Part shown: positions 53,222 through 62,375 of the stretch, piece by piece | Layout of the letters: the number at the start of each line of letters is the position of its first letter | How positions within the stretch are numbered: position 1 is the stretch's first letter | Source of the DNA: Metabacillus mangrovi | GTDB lineage: Bacteria; Bacillota; Bacilli; Bacillales; Bacillaceae | DNA length: 64,000 bases | Assembly: GCF_009711125.1 (NCBI RefSeq) | Contig: NZ_WMIB01000009.1 | Coordinates: 62,001-126,000, forward strand | Direction: 5' to 3' | Notes under the pieces: generated by a model | What the model saw: the letters and a program-made list of their open reading frames with translations, nothing else | Databases searched by the model: none | What the model was told of the DNA's origin: nothing | Translations under genes and position numbers: made by a program

Positions 53222-54178
53222 ATGGATACGAAAGAATCGCTGCACCAGTCATTGAAAGAAATTGAAAAATGGGAAAAGGACCAGCAAGGACTCTGGTTTT
53301 GGGAAAAAATCACCCGGCTTCCTTTTAAACTGCTCGATAAAGTAACCCCTGCCTTTATTCAGAAGAAAATTGGCGTACTATTGGATGAAGTCGGCAACTA
53401 TGTGCAATCCGGAGGAAAATATTTAACTCAGGAAAAAATGATGCTGAAAAAGCTGGCCGCACAATCCGGAAAGCAGATTGAAACCATCGAAGATGCTGCC
53501 GGGGCTTCTGTCGAAGATATGAAAAAAGTGTGCCTGGACATCAGAGAGACACGCGGAAACCTCGCCACTGTCCAGGGTGCTTCGACCGGGTTTGGCGGTG
53601 CCTTCACACTTGCCATCGACATTCCTGTTGTATTGGGTCTTTCGCTTAAAACCCTTCAGGAAATCGCCATCACCCATGGATATGACCCGAATAAAAAGGA
53701 AGAACGGATCTTTATCGTTAAATGCCTCCAGTTTGCATCTGCCGATATCGTAGGAAAGCAGGCCATCCTGAACGAATTGGCTGATTACAAAAACAAGGGA
53801 AGGCGGTCTGAAGTGTTCTCCCAGATCCAAGGCTGGCGCGAAGTCGTCTACTCCTACAGAGATACGTACGGAATCAAAAAGCTCCTTCAAATGATCCCGA
53901 TCGCCGGCATGATCTTCGGCGCTCTTACAAACCGTTCCATGATCAAAGAGCTTGCCGAAACCGGAACCATGCTCTATCAGAAGCGGAGGATTTTTGAAAA
54001 ACTTGAGGAGCTTGAACAACCGAAAGAAATAGCAGCTGCAGAACTTGAGAAGCCGAAAGAATTACCAGCTGAAGAACTTGAGAAGCCGGAAAATTTACAA
54101 GCTGCAGAACTTGAAAAGCCGAAAGACTTGAAAGCTGAAGAAAAAGAATTTTCGCAGGAAGTAATTGACAAACACTAA
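53222..54178 (+). CDS. EcsC-family protein with an 11-residue repeat tail
   Basis: A 318-residue protein of the EcsC family: EKWEKDQQGLWFWEKITRLPFKLLDKVTP, then hydrophobic GFGGAFTLAIDIPVVLGLSLKTLQEIA and IPIAGMIFGALTNRSMI. It probably associates with membrane. Residues about 265-308 are four 11-residue repeats of the form EKPKELPAEEL, an amphipathic hendecad-like tail. Function of EcsC proteins is poorly known (named after the ecs locus). Start follows GAGGAG; terminator after the stop. Confidence 0.82.
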   Translation: MDTKESLHQSLKEIEKWEKDQQGLWFWEKITRLPFKLLDKVTPAFIQKKIGVLLDEVGNYVQSGGKYLTQEKMMLKKLAAQSGKQIETIEDAAGASVEDMKKVCLDIRETRGNLATVQGASTGFGGAFTLAIDIPVVLGLSLKTLQEIAITHGYDPNKKEERIFIVKCLQFASADIVGKQAILNELADYKNKGRRSEVFSQIQGWREVVYSYRDTYGIKKLLQMIPIAGMIFGALTNRSMIKELAETGTMLYQKRRIFEKLEELEQPKEIAAAELEKPKELPAEELEKPENLQAAELEKPKDLKAEEKEFSQEVIDKH

Positions 54179-54199
54179 TCTTCAGATTATGATGATTTT

Positions 54200-54231
54200 A
54201 GCTACTTTGCATAGCAAGGTAGCTTTTCTTT
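54200..54231 (+). terminator. EcsC gene terminator
   Basis: Stem AGCTACTTTGC/GCAAGGTAGCT with TTTCTTTT. Confidence 0.82.
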
Positions 54232-54240
54232 TAAAGAGGT

Positions 54241-54265
54241 ATCTTGTATTACAATATACCAGAAA
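54241..54265 (+). promoter_or_regulatory. Putative PadR operator at its own promoter
   Basis: Palindrome TTGTA-T-TACAA covers a -10-like TACAAT, 20 bp before the PadR start codon. Autoregulation is inferred from position; the -35 is weak. Confidence 0.45.
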
Positions 54266-54276
54266 GGAGAGTTGCC

Positions 54277-54603
54277 ATGTCCGCTCGAAGTCAGCTTCTA
54301 AAAGGAATTCTCGAGGGCTGTATCCTCGCTGTTATTAAGGAGGAATCCATCTACGGCTATGAGCTGTCAAAAAAACTGCAGGCTGCCGGGCTTAGTGAAA
54401 TCAGTGAAGGAACCATCTATCCGGTTTTGCTGAGGCTGCAGAAAAACAAATGGATTATTGGAAAGATGGCCCCTTCCCCTTCAGGGCCGAGCCGCAAATA
54501 CTATGAATTAACGGAAGAGGGAGAACAGGCCCTGCAAATGATTATTGACGAATGGAATCAGCTCTCAGCACCAATTACAAAAATACTAAACAGGGGGTCG
54601 TAA
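54277..54603 (+). CDS. PadR-family transcriptional regulator
   Basis: Winged-helix regulator (108 aa): LLKGILEGCILAVIKEESIYGYELSKKLQAAGLSEISEGTIYPVLLRLQKNKWI is the PadR DNA-binding domain, with a short dimerisation helix at the end. Start ATG 54277 follows AAAGGAGA. It precedes a HAAS/DUF1129 membrane gene by 2 bp, the usual PadR pairing, so it probably controls that gene and itself. The inducer is unknown. Confidence 0.92.
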   Translation: MSARSQLLKGILEGCILAVIKEESIYGYELSKKLQAAGLSEISEGTIYPVLLRLQKNKWIIGKMAPSPSGPSRKYYELTEEGEQALQMIIDEWNQLSAPITKILNRGS

Positions 54604-54605
54604 CG

Positions 54606-55274
54606 TTGCATGCTAAACAGCTCATCGGACTAAATAATGAAAAAAGGGAACGCCTTACAAGGGAGAACGAACAGTATTACTCAGATTTCCTCATCTATCT
54701 CCGTCTCCAGCTCTCCCTCTCCGAGCAAAAAACAGAAGAACTATTAATGGAAATCCTCGACCATCTGCTTGATGCACAGTCTGAGGGTAAAACGGCAAGC
54801 GAGGTTTTCGGCGCTGACCCAAAAACGTATGCTGATGAAATGATTGCTTTCATCCCAAAGGAAGACAAAAAAGACGTCTTTCAATTCGGACTGAGCATTG
54901 CCTTCAATCTGGCGGGATGGTTTTTGAGCATTACAAGTTTAGCTTCAGTTATCCAATTCTTTTTGGGGCAGCCTGCCGAGCGGTTTTATATCTATAAAAC
55001 GTCTATCATGCTTCTGCTTATTTTACTGAGCGTTTCAGCAGGAGTCCCGTTTATCTTCAAACTGATCAAGCGATCTCTTTTCAAGCAAAAGAATAATGAA
55101 GTCTTGACCGCTGTCAAAGGCGGACTGTTTGGAGCTCTCGCTGCGGGTATCGTAATCGCTGCCGGTTTTTTCATCCCGGAAACCGGACCGTACGCTCAAG
55201 TTCAATGGTACATTCTTGCCGCTGCCGCTGCCGCTGCATTCGGATTTTCTTATTTTCTAAAAAGAAGATTATAA
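54606..55274 (+). CDS. HAAS/DUF1129-type membrane protein
   Basis: A 222-residue protein: cytosolic helical domain LSEQKTEELLMEILDHLLDAQSEGKTASEVFGADPKTYADEM (HAAS-like), then four hydrophobic segments. Start TTG 54606-54608 after GGGGG, two bases beyond the PadR stop. Such proteins are regular partners of PadR regulators and may act as membrane-level signal proteins; role unknown. Confidence 0.82.
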   Translation: MHAKQLIGLNNEKRERLTRENEQYYSDFLIYLRLQLSLSEQKTEELLMEILDHLLDAQSEGKTASEVFGADPKTYADEMIAFIPKEDKKDVFQFGLSIAFNLAGWFLSITSLASVIQFFLGQPAERFYIYKTSIMLLLILLSVSAGVPFIFKLIKRSLFKQKNNEVLTAVKGGLFGALAAGIVIAAGFFIPETGPYAQVQWYILAAAAAAAFGFSYFLKRRL

Positions 55275-55373
55275 TTTGCTCTGACATTTCATAGCACATT
55301 CCGAAAGAAATCCCTGTTTACTCTCCCTCCTGCAAGGCTATAACAATACTAATCTCGCAGGAGGTGGATGAAA

Positions 55374-55703
55374 ATGGCATTCGAAAAGGATACTGCGGTT
55401 CATCAGGAGAAAATTGAAGGTCAGATGGACCGGATGAGCAAAGAAGAGATGGACCAGGTGATGCAGGACTTTGAGGAATTTAAATCTTACCTGCACAGCA
55501 AAGTCAGCAAGGGCGAAAAGCTTGGCATGAGTGAAGACATGCTGGCAAAAGCCGCCAAAATAACGGCGGAGTATCTGGCGAACAACGTGGAGCCAAGAAA
55601 CCGCGAAGAAAACCTTTTGAAGGAGTTATGGCAGGCAGGGAACGAAGAACAGCGCAATCACCTATCCCATGTACTCGTGAACCTTGTGAAAGATAAAGAC
55701 TGA
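55374..55703 (+). CDS. DUF3243 family protein
   Basis: A soluble helical protein (109 aa): EEMDQVMQDFEEFKSYLHSKVSKGEKLGMSEDMLAKAAKITAEYLANNVEPRNREENLLKELW (in part) is the DUF3243 core, as in B. subtilis YmfJ (about 85 aa). Start ATG 55374 is 9 bp from AGGAGG; the ATG at 55368 is only 3 bp away. 28 bp before the SDR gene. Function unknown. Confidence 0.82.
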   Translation: MAFEKDTAVHQEKIEGQMDRMSKEEMDQVMQDFEEFKSYLHSKVSKGEKLGMSEDMLAKAAKITAEYLANNVEPRNREENLLKELWQAGNEEQRNHLSHVLVNLVKDKD

Positions 55704-55731
55704 GCGTAGAATCATCGAAAGGGTGTTTACC

Positions 55732-56475
55732 ATGCAAAACAAAGTAGTCATCATCACCGGAGCGACCTCCGGAATCGGAAATGAAGCGGCCCGTATGTTT
55801 GCTGAAAAAGGGGCACATGTCTATGCACTCGGCAGAGATGAAGAGAGCGCGAAAGAATTGGAAGCCGGGGATCTCAAAGGAACCATCGAATTTTGCAAAG
55901 TGGATGTGGACCAGGAAGACAGCGTAAAGGAATTTTACGAAAAATTGGGCAGCGAAAAGCAGGAGTTTCATGTGCTCTTTAACAATGCCGGAATCGGCCA
56001 TCCAGCGGTCGGACCGCTGAGCCAGGTTGACGAAGATGACTGGGAAAAAGTCATGGATACGAATTTAAAATCCCAATATCTGATGATCAAGCACGGAGAA
56101 CAGTATTTTTCCAAAGAAGAACCTGTCAGCATCATCAATAACGCAGCCGTTGTCGGCAGTGCTGCATTCCCTCCTGCGCTCCCAGCATTCAGTGCAAGTA
56201 AGGCAGGAGTGATCGGGATGACGAAGACGCTCGCTTCCCGGTTTGCGAAACGGAATGTCCGGATCAATGCCATCTCCCCTGGTCCAGTGGATACAAGGCT
56301 GCTGAAAAGCCTTTATCCCAACGAAGAAGCCTACTCAAAAGCGGAGAATGAACATCCGAGGGGCAAATTCGGGTCGCCGGAAGAAATCTCAAAGGCTGTC
56401 TATTTTCTGGCAAGCCCAGACTCCAGCTACATTAATGGCCACAACCTTGTCATCGATGGGGGCTATTCTTTATAA
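55732..56475 (+). CDS. Short-chain dehydrogenase/reductase lacking the catalytic Tyr
   Basis: A 247-residue classical SDR: cofactor loop TGATSGIG (9-16), NNAG (84-87), Asn111, Ser143 in VVGSAAF, and Lys157. The YxxxK tyrosine is Phe153 (PAFSASKAG; codon TTC, one base from TAC). C-terminal NPG-type ISPGPVDTRLL and GHNLVIDGGYSL are intact. Start ATG 55732 follows AAAGGGTG. Without Tyr, normal hydride transfer should be impaired; it may have another role or be a natural variant. Confidence 0.9.
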   Translation: MQNKVVIITGATSGIGNEAARMFAEKGAHVYALGRDEESAKELEAGDLKGTIEFCKVDVDQEDSVKEFYEKLGSEKQEFHVLFNNAGIGHPAVGPLSQVDEDDWEKVMDTNLKSQYLMIKHGEQYFSKEEPVSIINNAAVVGSAAFPPALPAFSASKAGVIGMTKTLASRFAKRNVRINAISPGPVDTRLLKSLYPNEEAYSKAENEHPRGKFGSPEEISKAVYFLASPDSSYINGHNLVIDGGYSL

Positions 56476-56513
56476 AAGCAAAGCAGCCGTAGACGTGCAT
56501 AATAATAGAATGC

Positions 56514-56543
56514 AAAAAAAGAACCGATGCCGGTTCTTTTTTT
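56514..56543. terminator. Convergent terminator, SDR / arr
   Basis: Stem AAAAAAAGAACCG/CGGTTCTTTTTTT. Confidence 0.88.
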
Positions 56544-56577
56544 GTTTTGAGGATTCAAGCTCCCGGGTGCACATCAT

Positions 56578-56991
56578 TTAATCATCGATACCATTTTTCC
56601 CTTCTTCACTTAGCTTTTTCAGAGAAGCAAGCATATATTCGATTTCTTCATCTGAATGCCTCTGCCACGAACTTAACTCGGCGATTATTTTTAAAGGGGA
56701 CTTGGACCGGTAGGATCGCGTAGGATTTCCCGGGAATTTTTTATCGGTTAAATTCGGGTCATTTTCAAATTCACCCAACGGCTCCACAATGTAAATCCTT
56801 TCTTTTCTTTCCGATTTTGCTAGTTCCGCTCCCCATTTCGCTGCATCTAAGGCTGCTGTGAAATAAATATAATTTGATTCTTTGTTTTGATAATTTGATA
56901 AGTGACGGGGTTCCAATTGATCTCCAATTTTCAGCTCTGCTTTCGTTCCATGGAAGAAAGGGCCCATGTCCAAGACCTTTTTTTCGTTCAT
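56578..56991 (-). CDS. arr: NAD+-rifampin ADP-ribosyltransferase (Arr family)
   Basis: A 137-residue enzyme: FFHGTKAELKIGDQLEP (conserved His), NYIYFTAALDAAKWGAELA, RIYIVEPLGEFENDPN and DKKFPGNPTRSYRSKSPLKI are the Arr-family blocks. Known relatives inactivate rifampicin by ADP-ribosylation. Full length, with its own terminator, no mobile element beside it, so it looks like a resident intrinsic gene. Resistance is predicted from family, not shown. Confidence 0.93.
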   Translation of the reverse strand: MNEKKVLDMGPFFHGTKAELKIGDQLEPRHLSNYQNKESNYIYFTAALDAAKWGAELAKSERKERIYIVEPLGEFENDPNLTDKKFPGNPTRSYRSKSPLKIIAELSSWQRHSDEEIEYMLASLKKLSEEGKNGIDD

Positions 56992-57102
56992 TCTAATCCC
57001 CCCTGATTGGATTTGTATACTTGATTATAATGGAAAAAGATAGAAAGAAAAGCCTGCAAATGCGATTAACATTCATGTATACTTAAAGTAGAGGATACAA
57101 CC

Positions 57103-57145
57103 AAAAGCCCAGCTCCGCAGATTATGGCGGGAAGCTGGGCTTTTT
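57103..57145 (-). terminator. brnQ terminator
   Basis: Stem AAAAGCCCAGCT/AGCTGGGCTTTTT beyond the brnQ stop. Confidence 0.85.
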
Positions 57146-57175
57146 AAGTTCCTTCATTAATAACTGCAGACAGGT

Positions 57176-58495
57176 TTAATGCTCTGCCGGCACTCTTTTC
57201 TTATTCATGCTTATTAGATACCCGGCTGCGGCACCGATTGCAGCAGGAAGCAGCCAGCCAATTCCTTGAGCTGCCAGCGGGATAACCCAGAATAATCCAT
57301 CCAGGCTCCCGTTCAGTAGAGAATTGTTCAAAAACTCGGCAACACTGTAAATGCCAGTGAATAAAACAGCCAGTGGATAAACAGCATGGCGGTGCTTTAC
57401 TGCTTTATCAAGCAAACCGATTACGGTCAGGACGACAAGTACTGGATAAACCATACTCAATACCGGAACAGAGATGCTCAGAATCTGATTTAATCCGAGA
57501 TTCGCAATGAGGAGACTCGCGAGCGTAAAAATCACTGCCCATACTCGATAGGATAAAGCAGGAAAGAGTTTGTAAAAGTACTGGCTGCATGCAATCACGA
57601 GCCCGATGGACACACTCAGACAGGCAAGTGTAAACAGAAGACCTAGTATGACAATGCCTGCTTCGCCAAACAGTTCCCTTGTCAACAGCGTCAGCACCTC
57701 TGCCCCGTTAGCTGCTTCTCCATACCCTCCGGAGGAAGAGCCGAGGAAAGCAAGAATGCTGTATACGGCTGTGAGGAGAAGGCCGGCTCCGATTCCCACT
57801 GAGATCATACTCCGGGAAACCTGCCTCTGCGACACCATCCCTCTCGACCGAACAGTATTGGCAATCAGCACGCCAAATGCCATCGCCCCTAAAGCGTCCA
57901 TTGTCAAATATCCGTCCAGGAAACCTTGAAAAAAAGAATTGCCGGAGTATTTGGGATCGGGTGCACCAAAGGATGACCCTGGGGTAAACAATCTTTTCAC
58001 AAAGAGAATCACAATAATGGATAAGGTTACAGGTGCCAGAATTTTCCCCAGCCGGTCGACCAGCTTTGAGGGAGAAAGGCTAAGCCAAAGCACCAATCCG
58101 AAAAAGACGGCTGTATAAATCCCTAGCGCTGCAGGCTGCGCAGCACCGGCTTGTCCAATAAACGGCTTCAACCCCATCTCATAAGCAATGGTAGCTGCGC
58201 GCGGAATGGCAAGACCCGGCCCGATGCAGAGATAGATAATAACGGGAAAAATTAGAGCAAAGTATGGGTGGACTTTTTCATTGAGGTTCTCTGCTGTTCC
58301 ATGGATCGCAATCGCTGTAACGACCATGACCGGAAGCCCGACAGCGGTTACGATAAAGCCCGCCAGAGAGAGAAAAGTATGTGACCCTGCTGAAAAGCCT
58401 AAAAAAGTAGGAAAAATCAGGTTTCCTGCTCCAAAAAACATCGAGAACAGCATGACGCTGATTAATATGCGGTCCTTCATGGATAGATTCTCCAC
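57176..58495 (-). CDS. brnQ: Branched-chain amino acid transporter BrnQ
   Basis: LIVCS-family sodium-coupled carrier (439 aa) for Ile, Leu and Val, with twelve membrane segments: MLFSMFFGAGNLIFPTFLGFSAG at the N-terminus and IGPGLAIPRAATIAYEMGLKPF are signature parts. Start GTG 58493-58495 is 8 bp from AGGAGG; longer readings have no site. No T-box is seen upstream. The phased array begins about 280 bp upstream of its start; the stretch between holds a plausible but weak promoter and no gene. Confidence 0.95.
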   Translation of the reverse strand: MENLSMKDRILISVMLFSMFFGAGNLIFPTFLGFSAGSHTFLSLAGFIVTAVGLPVMVVTAIAIHGTAENLNEKVHPYFALIFPVIIYLCIGPGLAIPRAATIAYEMGLKPFIGQAGAAQPAALGIYTAVFFGLVLWLSLSPSKLVDRLGKILAPVTLSIIVILFVKRLFTPGSSFGAPDPKYSGNSFFQGFLDGYLTMDALGAMAFGVLIANTVRSRGMVSQRQVSRSMISVGIGAGLLLTAVYSILAFLGSSSGGYGEAANGAEVLTLLTRELFGEAGIVILGLLFTLACLSVSIGLVIACSQYFYKLFPALSYRVWAVIFTLASLLIANLGLNQILSISVPVLSMVYPVLVVLTVIGLLDKAVKHRHAVYPLAVLFTGIYSVAEFLNNSLLNGSLDGLFWVIPLAAQGIGWLLPAAIGAAAGYLISMNKKRVPAEH

Positions 58496-58779
58496 CTCGT
58501 GATCCTCCTCTTTATAAAATATATTTATGAAGTATAACAACTCCCATGACATTTGGCTACAGCTTTCTAAAAATACTAAAATTTTAAATAAATTGTAAGG
58601 GGATTCAAGTTAGAATATGACAATTCAGGAGATTTTATAAGACAGCAGACTTATTTTCAGCCTAAACTCGAGCGATTAGCGGAAGGGCCATATTACCTTG
58701 ATTGGAGACTGATGTTTCGCAGGAATGGCTGCAGGTTTTGAGTGGGAATGACGGTTAGGTGTACTTGATGGATTTATTT

Positions 58780-59370
58780 TGCGGGGATTTCCAGGCTTTT
58801 TACGGAAATTTGGCGGCTTGGTGTACTTAATGGATGATATCTTATGGAGATTGAAGGGGTCCGGTACTTATTTTTACGGTCGGTGCCGGCTTTTTACATG
58901 GAAATGCCGGGTTCCTGTACTTGATGCCGGCTTTTTATCGGGATCACAGACTTTTTACTAGGCATCACTGTCTCTACCTGCAGGAATTGCGGACTTTTTA
59001 CGATTAATTGCTGACTTCCTGCAGGTAATTGCTGACTTTTCACGATAATTGCTGACTTCCTGCAGGTAATTGCTGACTTTTCACGATAATTGCTGACTTC
59101 CTGCAGGTAATTGCTGACTTAGCACGGTTAATTGCTGACTTCCTGCAGATAATTGCTGACTTAGCACGGTTAATTGCTGACTTCCTGCAGGTAATTGCTG
59201 ACTTCCAAAATTGCTGCAGGCTTCCTGCTCTATTTGTTTTTAGACCGCTCGCACTTTATGCTGAAATCCCTGAATATATGCTGAACATTTTCCGCTTTAT
59301 GCTGAATTTCCCGAGTTTCTGCTGAAAATTTTCATTTTATGCTGAAACTCCAGGATTTATGCTGAATTTC
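58780..59370. repeat. Second phased intergenic array (~20.5-bp period)
   Basis: A non-coding array of short words at 20-21 bp steps. Words drift from (G)GCTTTTTAC (58780-58960) to TAATTGCTGACTT (59005-59210) to TATGCTGAA (59258-59370). TAATTG starts at 59005, 59026, 59046, 59067, 59087, 59108, 59129, 59150, 59171 and 59192 (steps of 20 or 21). There, CCTGCAGG and CACGA-type endings alternate, giving a 41-42 bp dimer. ATGCTGAA or CTGCTGAA starts at 59258, 59278, 59299, 59319, 59339 and 59359. No open frame with a binding site. Confidence 0.9.
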
Positions 59371-59387
59371 ATGTGTTTCCTCCCCAT

Positions 59388-59422
59388 AAAAAAAACAGCC
59401 CGCTGTAAAGCAGCGGGCTGTT
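59388..59422 (-). terminator. inhA terminator
   Basis: Stem AACAGCCCGCTG/CAGCGGGCTGTT with an eight-T run on the minus strand. Confidence 0.92.
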
Positions 59423-59434
59423 CTCTCCTCACTA

Positions 59435-61828
59435 TTATCTGCGGATCCAGACCATTCCGGCAGAGTTGTCTTTCGCTTCTCCCATAACCTGTACTTTCAG
59501 GCCATGTCTTGGAAGGATTTTACCTGCATCCGGAAGATCGTAGTCGATGTATGTCTGTGAATCATCGAACAGGGTATTTCCAAGCATTCCTTTAAATGTG
59601 AATTCGCCTCGTGTTGGAGAGGAAACAGTGAATGCTTTCGTTTTATCCCATGAGAATGCTGCATCTGCTACTTGGTAGCGTGTGCTGTTCGCAGCACTTG
59701 GTTTACCGTTCAGTGTTCCGAATACTGTCTCAGGGTGGGAATCGACTACTCCGATAAATCCGTAACCAGGGTGATGTGCCGGTCCTGTCCAGTTATCAGT
59801 ATAGCTTTCATCTCCGTACCAAACGACCATACCAGTGTTGTAAACGGCACCTCTGGAGTAAGCAAGAGCCTCATCGGATCCCGCATAGTTTCTCCACTCA
59901 AGGTAGTAGTAGTTGTCTTTGTAGTAATTTCCGTCAGAAACGATGAAGCCATTCAATGCAACCTTAGGAGTGCCTTCTGCGTCATCTGAGAATACTACTT
60001 TTCCATCTACTGTAAGGGTTGGATTATCCATTGCGAATCCATCGAGCGCAAGACCGCCGTCTGTTACATAGTTGAATTCCAATTTAATTTTCTGTCCTTT
60101 GAACTGGCTCAGGTCATAAGACTTGTCCACCCACTGCTTTTTGGAGGACTCAGCACGGGCATCGCCGTCTGTATCTTCGTCACCGATTGTATCAATCAGC
60201 ACTTTTGTTCCGTCTGCTTTGATAGCATTGACATACAGGTAATCGTAGTCAAATTCAATATCGAAATACGCTTTGTAATCGAATTTTGCTGTAGTTGCCG
60301 CAGTTAAATCCATTTCCGGAGTTGTTGCTTTCGTGTTCAGGTCATCGCCTTTTGTACTGTAATAGTACTTTTTGCCGAATGCAGACTCGATCCCTTTTAC
60401 CGCTTTTTTCGGAAGGTTAACCTTCACGAATCCAGGGTTTTTGGATTTCGTAACGCTTTGGTCAATGACAGTCGAGAAGCCGAATGGTCCGATATCTTCA
60501 AAATCCATTTCCGTGATGTTCGCCCAGTTTCCGCCCATTGTCTTTTGGAAAAACTCTCTGTTCATTGGGGAGAAGCTTGTCGGCACTGTTCCGGCAATGT
60601 TTCCGTTCCAGCTTCCGCCGCTCATGATTGACCAGGATGCTACCGGCTCACCGGCACCTGTGTACTGTGTGTCATACTCATCCGGAAGGCCAAGGTCATG
60701 TCCGAATTCGTGTGCGAATACTCCAACTGCTCCGTCTTCAGGCTGAATGGTGTAGTCGAAAGCAGCCATTTGTCCGCCCCAATAAGGCACTTCGGAAGTT
60801 GATCCTGGAACTTTGTAAGGCTGATTTCCGACCGTCCATCTGTGAGACCAGATCGCATCGTCCCCAAGACGTCCTCCTCCAGCTTCCTGTCCTGTTCCTG
60901 CATGGATGATCATCAAGTGGTCCACAAGGCCATCCGGTTCATTTTGATTGCCGTCTCCATCCAGATCATACTGATCGAATTCATCATATTCGGAAAGGTC
61001 CATACCGGAAGCAACAGCAGCATTCAGTGCATCTTTTACAAGATCACGTGCCCCTTTAGGGTTTTGGTTGTCATGTCCGCCGTTCGGGTTATCATCTCCG
61101 TACTCTTTGGCAGTACCAGGAACTGAAATCCATTCGGACACCGTTCCGTCAACTGTATAGCTTCCGCCGGACTGCTCTTCGTAATATTGCTTAAAGGTTT
61201 TAATTTTTTCGCCGTTGAACATGGTGAATTCTTCATCACCGAACATCAGCTTTTCATAATGCTCTTTGTTGAAGTCGTCTGCATACATGTATCCAGGTTC
61301 CTGATCCACATTATTGTGTTTAAAGTCTGAGAACTCTGTAAGAAGGACAAGTACTTTATCTTCCCGAACCTTCCCATTATATGGTGCATCTTTGGCAGGG
61401 TTTACTTTTACCAGCCCATTCGGCTTGCCTTTGGCTGCTTTATTCTTGCCAAATTGCTTTTTGATTTTTTCTTTTTGTTTCGTCATGAAATCTTTTACTT
61501 TGGAATCCATGGCATGACCGTGGGAATCTGCATGAACCTCTGGCTTCTCGCCGTTTTTCTTTTCAATGTACGTTTTTACCGCTTTGTTAATCTCTGTTTG
61601 TGAAGCGGATTTGGAGATAACACCTTTCTCTTTCAATGCATCAGCCAGTCTTTCTTCCGGGATGATGTTGTAATCGATCGGTGCTGATTCCGGTGCAGTC
61701 TGTACCGCTGCGGAAGCTTGTCCAGGCAGCAGAGATCCGAGCAGGAGACCGCTCACAACTGCCGTTCCGACTGCTGCTTTCTGCCAGCGCTTGCTGTGCT
61801 TTTGTACTGATCTTTTCAATTTCCTCAA
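59435..61828 (-). CDS. inhA: Immune inhibitor A metalloprotease (M6)
   Basis: Secreted zinc protease (797 aa, equal to InhA of the B. cereus group). Signal peptide ([30 protein letters not shown]), propeptide, M6 catalytic domain with HEFGH (about 373-377) in [17 protein letters not shown], then a MAM-like/adhesion region and a C-terminal domain. Start TTG 61826-61828 is 7 bp from AGGGGG; a longer ATG form has no site. In B. cereus group it degrades antibacterial peptides and matrix proteins. Strong terminator; upstream 260 bp is A+T-rich with no gene. Confidence 0.94.
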   Translation of the reverse strand: MRKLKRSVQKHSKRWQKAAVGTAVVSGLLLGSLLPGQASAAVQTAPESAPIDYNIIPEERLADALKEKGVISKSASQTEINKAVKTYIEKKNGEKPEVHADSHGHAMDSKVKDFMTKQKEKIKKQFGKNKAAKGKPNGLVKVNPAKDAPYNGKVREDKVLVLLTEFSDFKHNNVDQEPGYMYADDFNKEHYEKLMFGDEEFTMFNGEKIKTFKQYYEEQSGGSYTVDGTVSEWISVPGTAKEYGDDNPNGGHDNQNPKGARDLVKDALNAAVASGMDLSEYDEFDQYDLDGDGNQNEPDGLVDHLMIIHAGTGQEAGGGRLGDDAIWSHRWTVGNQPYKVPGSTSEVPYWGGQMAAFDYTIQPEDGAVGVFAHEFGHDLGLPDEYDTQYTGAGEPVASWSIMSGGSWNGNIAGTVPTSFSPMNREFFQKTMGGNWANITEMDFEDIGPFGFSTVIDQSVTKSKNPGFVKVNLPKKAVKGIESAFGKKYYYSTKGDDLNTKATTPEMDLTAATTAKFDYKAYFDIEFDYDYLYVNAIKADGTKVLIDTIGDEDTDGDARAESSKKQWVDKSYDLSQFKGQKIKLEFNYVTDGGLALDGFAMDNPTLTVDGKVVFSDDAEGTPKVALNGFIVSDGNYYKDNYYYLEWRNYAGSDEALAYSRGAVYNTGMVVWYGDESYTDNWTGPAHHPGYGFIGVVDSHPETVFGTLNGKPSAANSTRYQVADAAFSWDKTKAFTVSSPTRGEFTFKGMLGNTLFDDSQTYIDYDLPDAGKILPRHGLKVQVMGEAKDNSAGMVWIRR

Positions 61829-62088
61829 CCCAAGACCCCCTGTAATCATGAAAAATATCATAAATTTAGACATTTTTTCATGAAAATGAAATTTTTTCAT
61901 TACAAAACTATTATAAATCTAATCTGAATAGAATAAATAGTCCGAAAATTCTATTTTGTAAAATTTCATGTGAGGGGCTTTAAGCCTATGTTTTTCGTCA
62001 CTAATTCCCTTCTTCTTACATTCACTTACATTTAAAGATTTATATAGAGGGATTCTGCATACCCGGTCATCCATCTTTTTTTCCATAT

Positions 62089-62113
62089 AAAAAACCCGGA
62101 AATGATTCCCGGG
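62089..62113 (-). terminator. capsule operon terminator after capE
   Basis: Stem CCCGG/CCGGG in a CCCGGAAATGATTCCCGGG context, then TTTTTTATATGG on the minus strand. Confidence 0.82.
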
Positions 62114-62126
62114 CATAGAGACAATG

Positions 62127-62360
62127 TTATTCTGCACTTTCATCTGCCGGCTTTTCAGGTGCCGGCTTCTCCTGCGGTGCTCCTGCCTTGGCGGCCGCCT
62201 GTCTGGCTTCAGCCTCCGCCTGGGCAGCTGCTTTTTTCATTTCCTGCTGAATCGCTGTTTTTTCTTGCGGATCCATCACCTCAGTATGTTTAAAAGCAAC
62301 CATCAATGCGACGATTCCTGCTACTGCAATCGTCGACCATAACCCTTTAACAAATTTCAT
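62127..62360 (-). CDS. capE: Poly-gamma-glutamate operon small membrane protein CapE/PgsE
   Basis: A 77-residue protein with one N-terminal membrane helix (MKFVKGLWSTIAVAGIVALMVAFKH) and an Ala/Glu/Lys/Pro-rich tail. The start MKFVK and the DPQEKTAIQQEM block match PgsE/CapE (about 50 aa), with a longer tail here. It follows capD by 15 bp and a GGGG site. CapE is needed for full capsule synthesis in B. anthracis. Confidence 0.87.
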   Translation of the reverse strand: MKFVKGLWSTIAVAGIVALMVAFKHTEVMDPQEKTAIQQEMKKAAAQAEAEARQAAAKAGAPQEKPAPEKPADESAE

Positions 62361-62375
62361 GAACCTAACCCCTTT

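Noticed and set aside
56578-56991. Mobile resistance cassette around arr
   Set aside because: No transposase, integrase, attachment repeats or composition break could be seen.
58496-58780. T-box leader for brnQ
   Set aside because: No specifier stem, no T-box sequence (AGGGTGGNACCGCG) and no leader terminator near the start.
58780-59370. CRISPR array or coding repeat
   Set aside because: Words of 9-13 bp with repeated rather than unique intervals; no cas genes, no open frame with a binding site.
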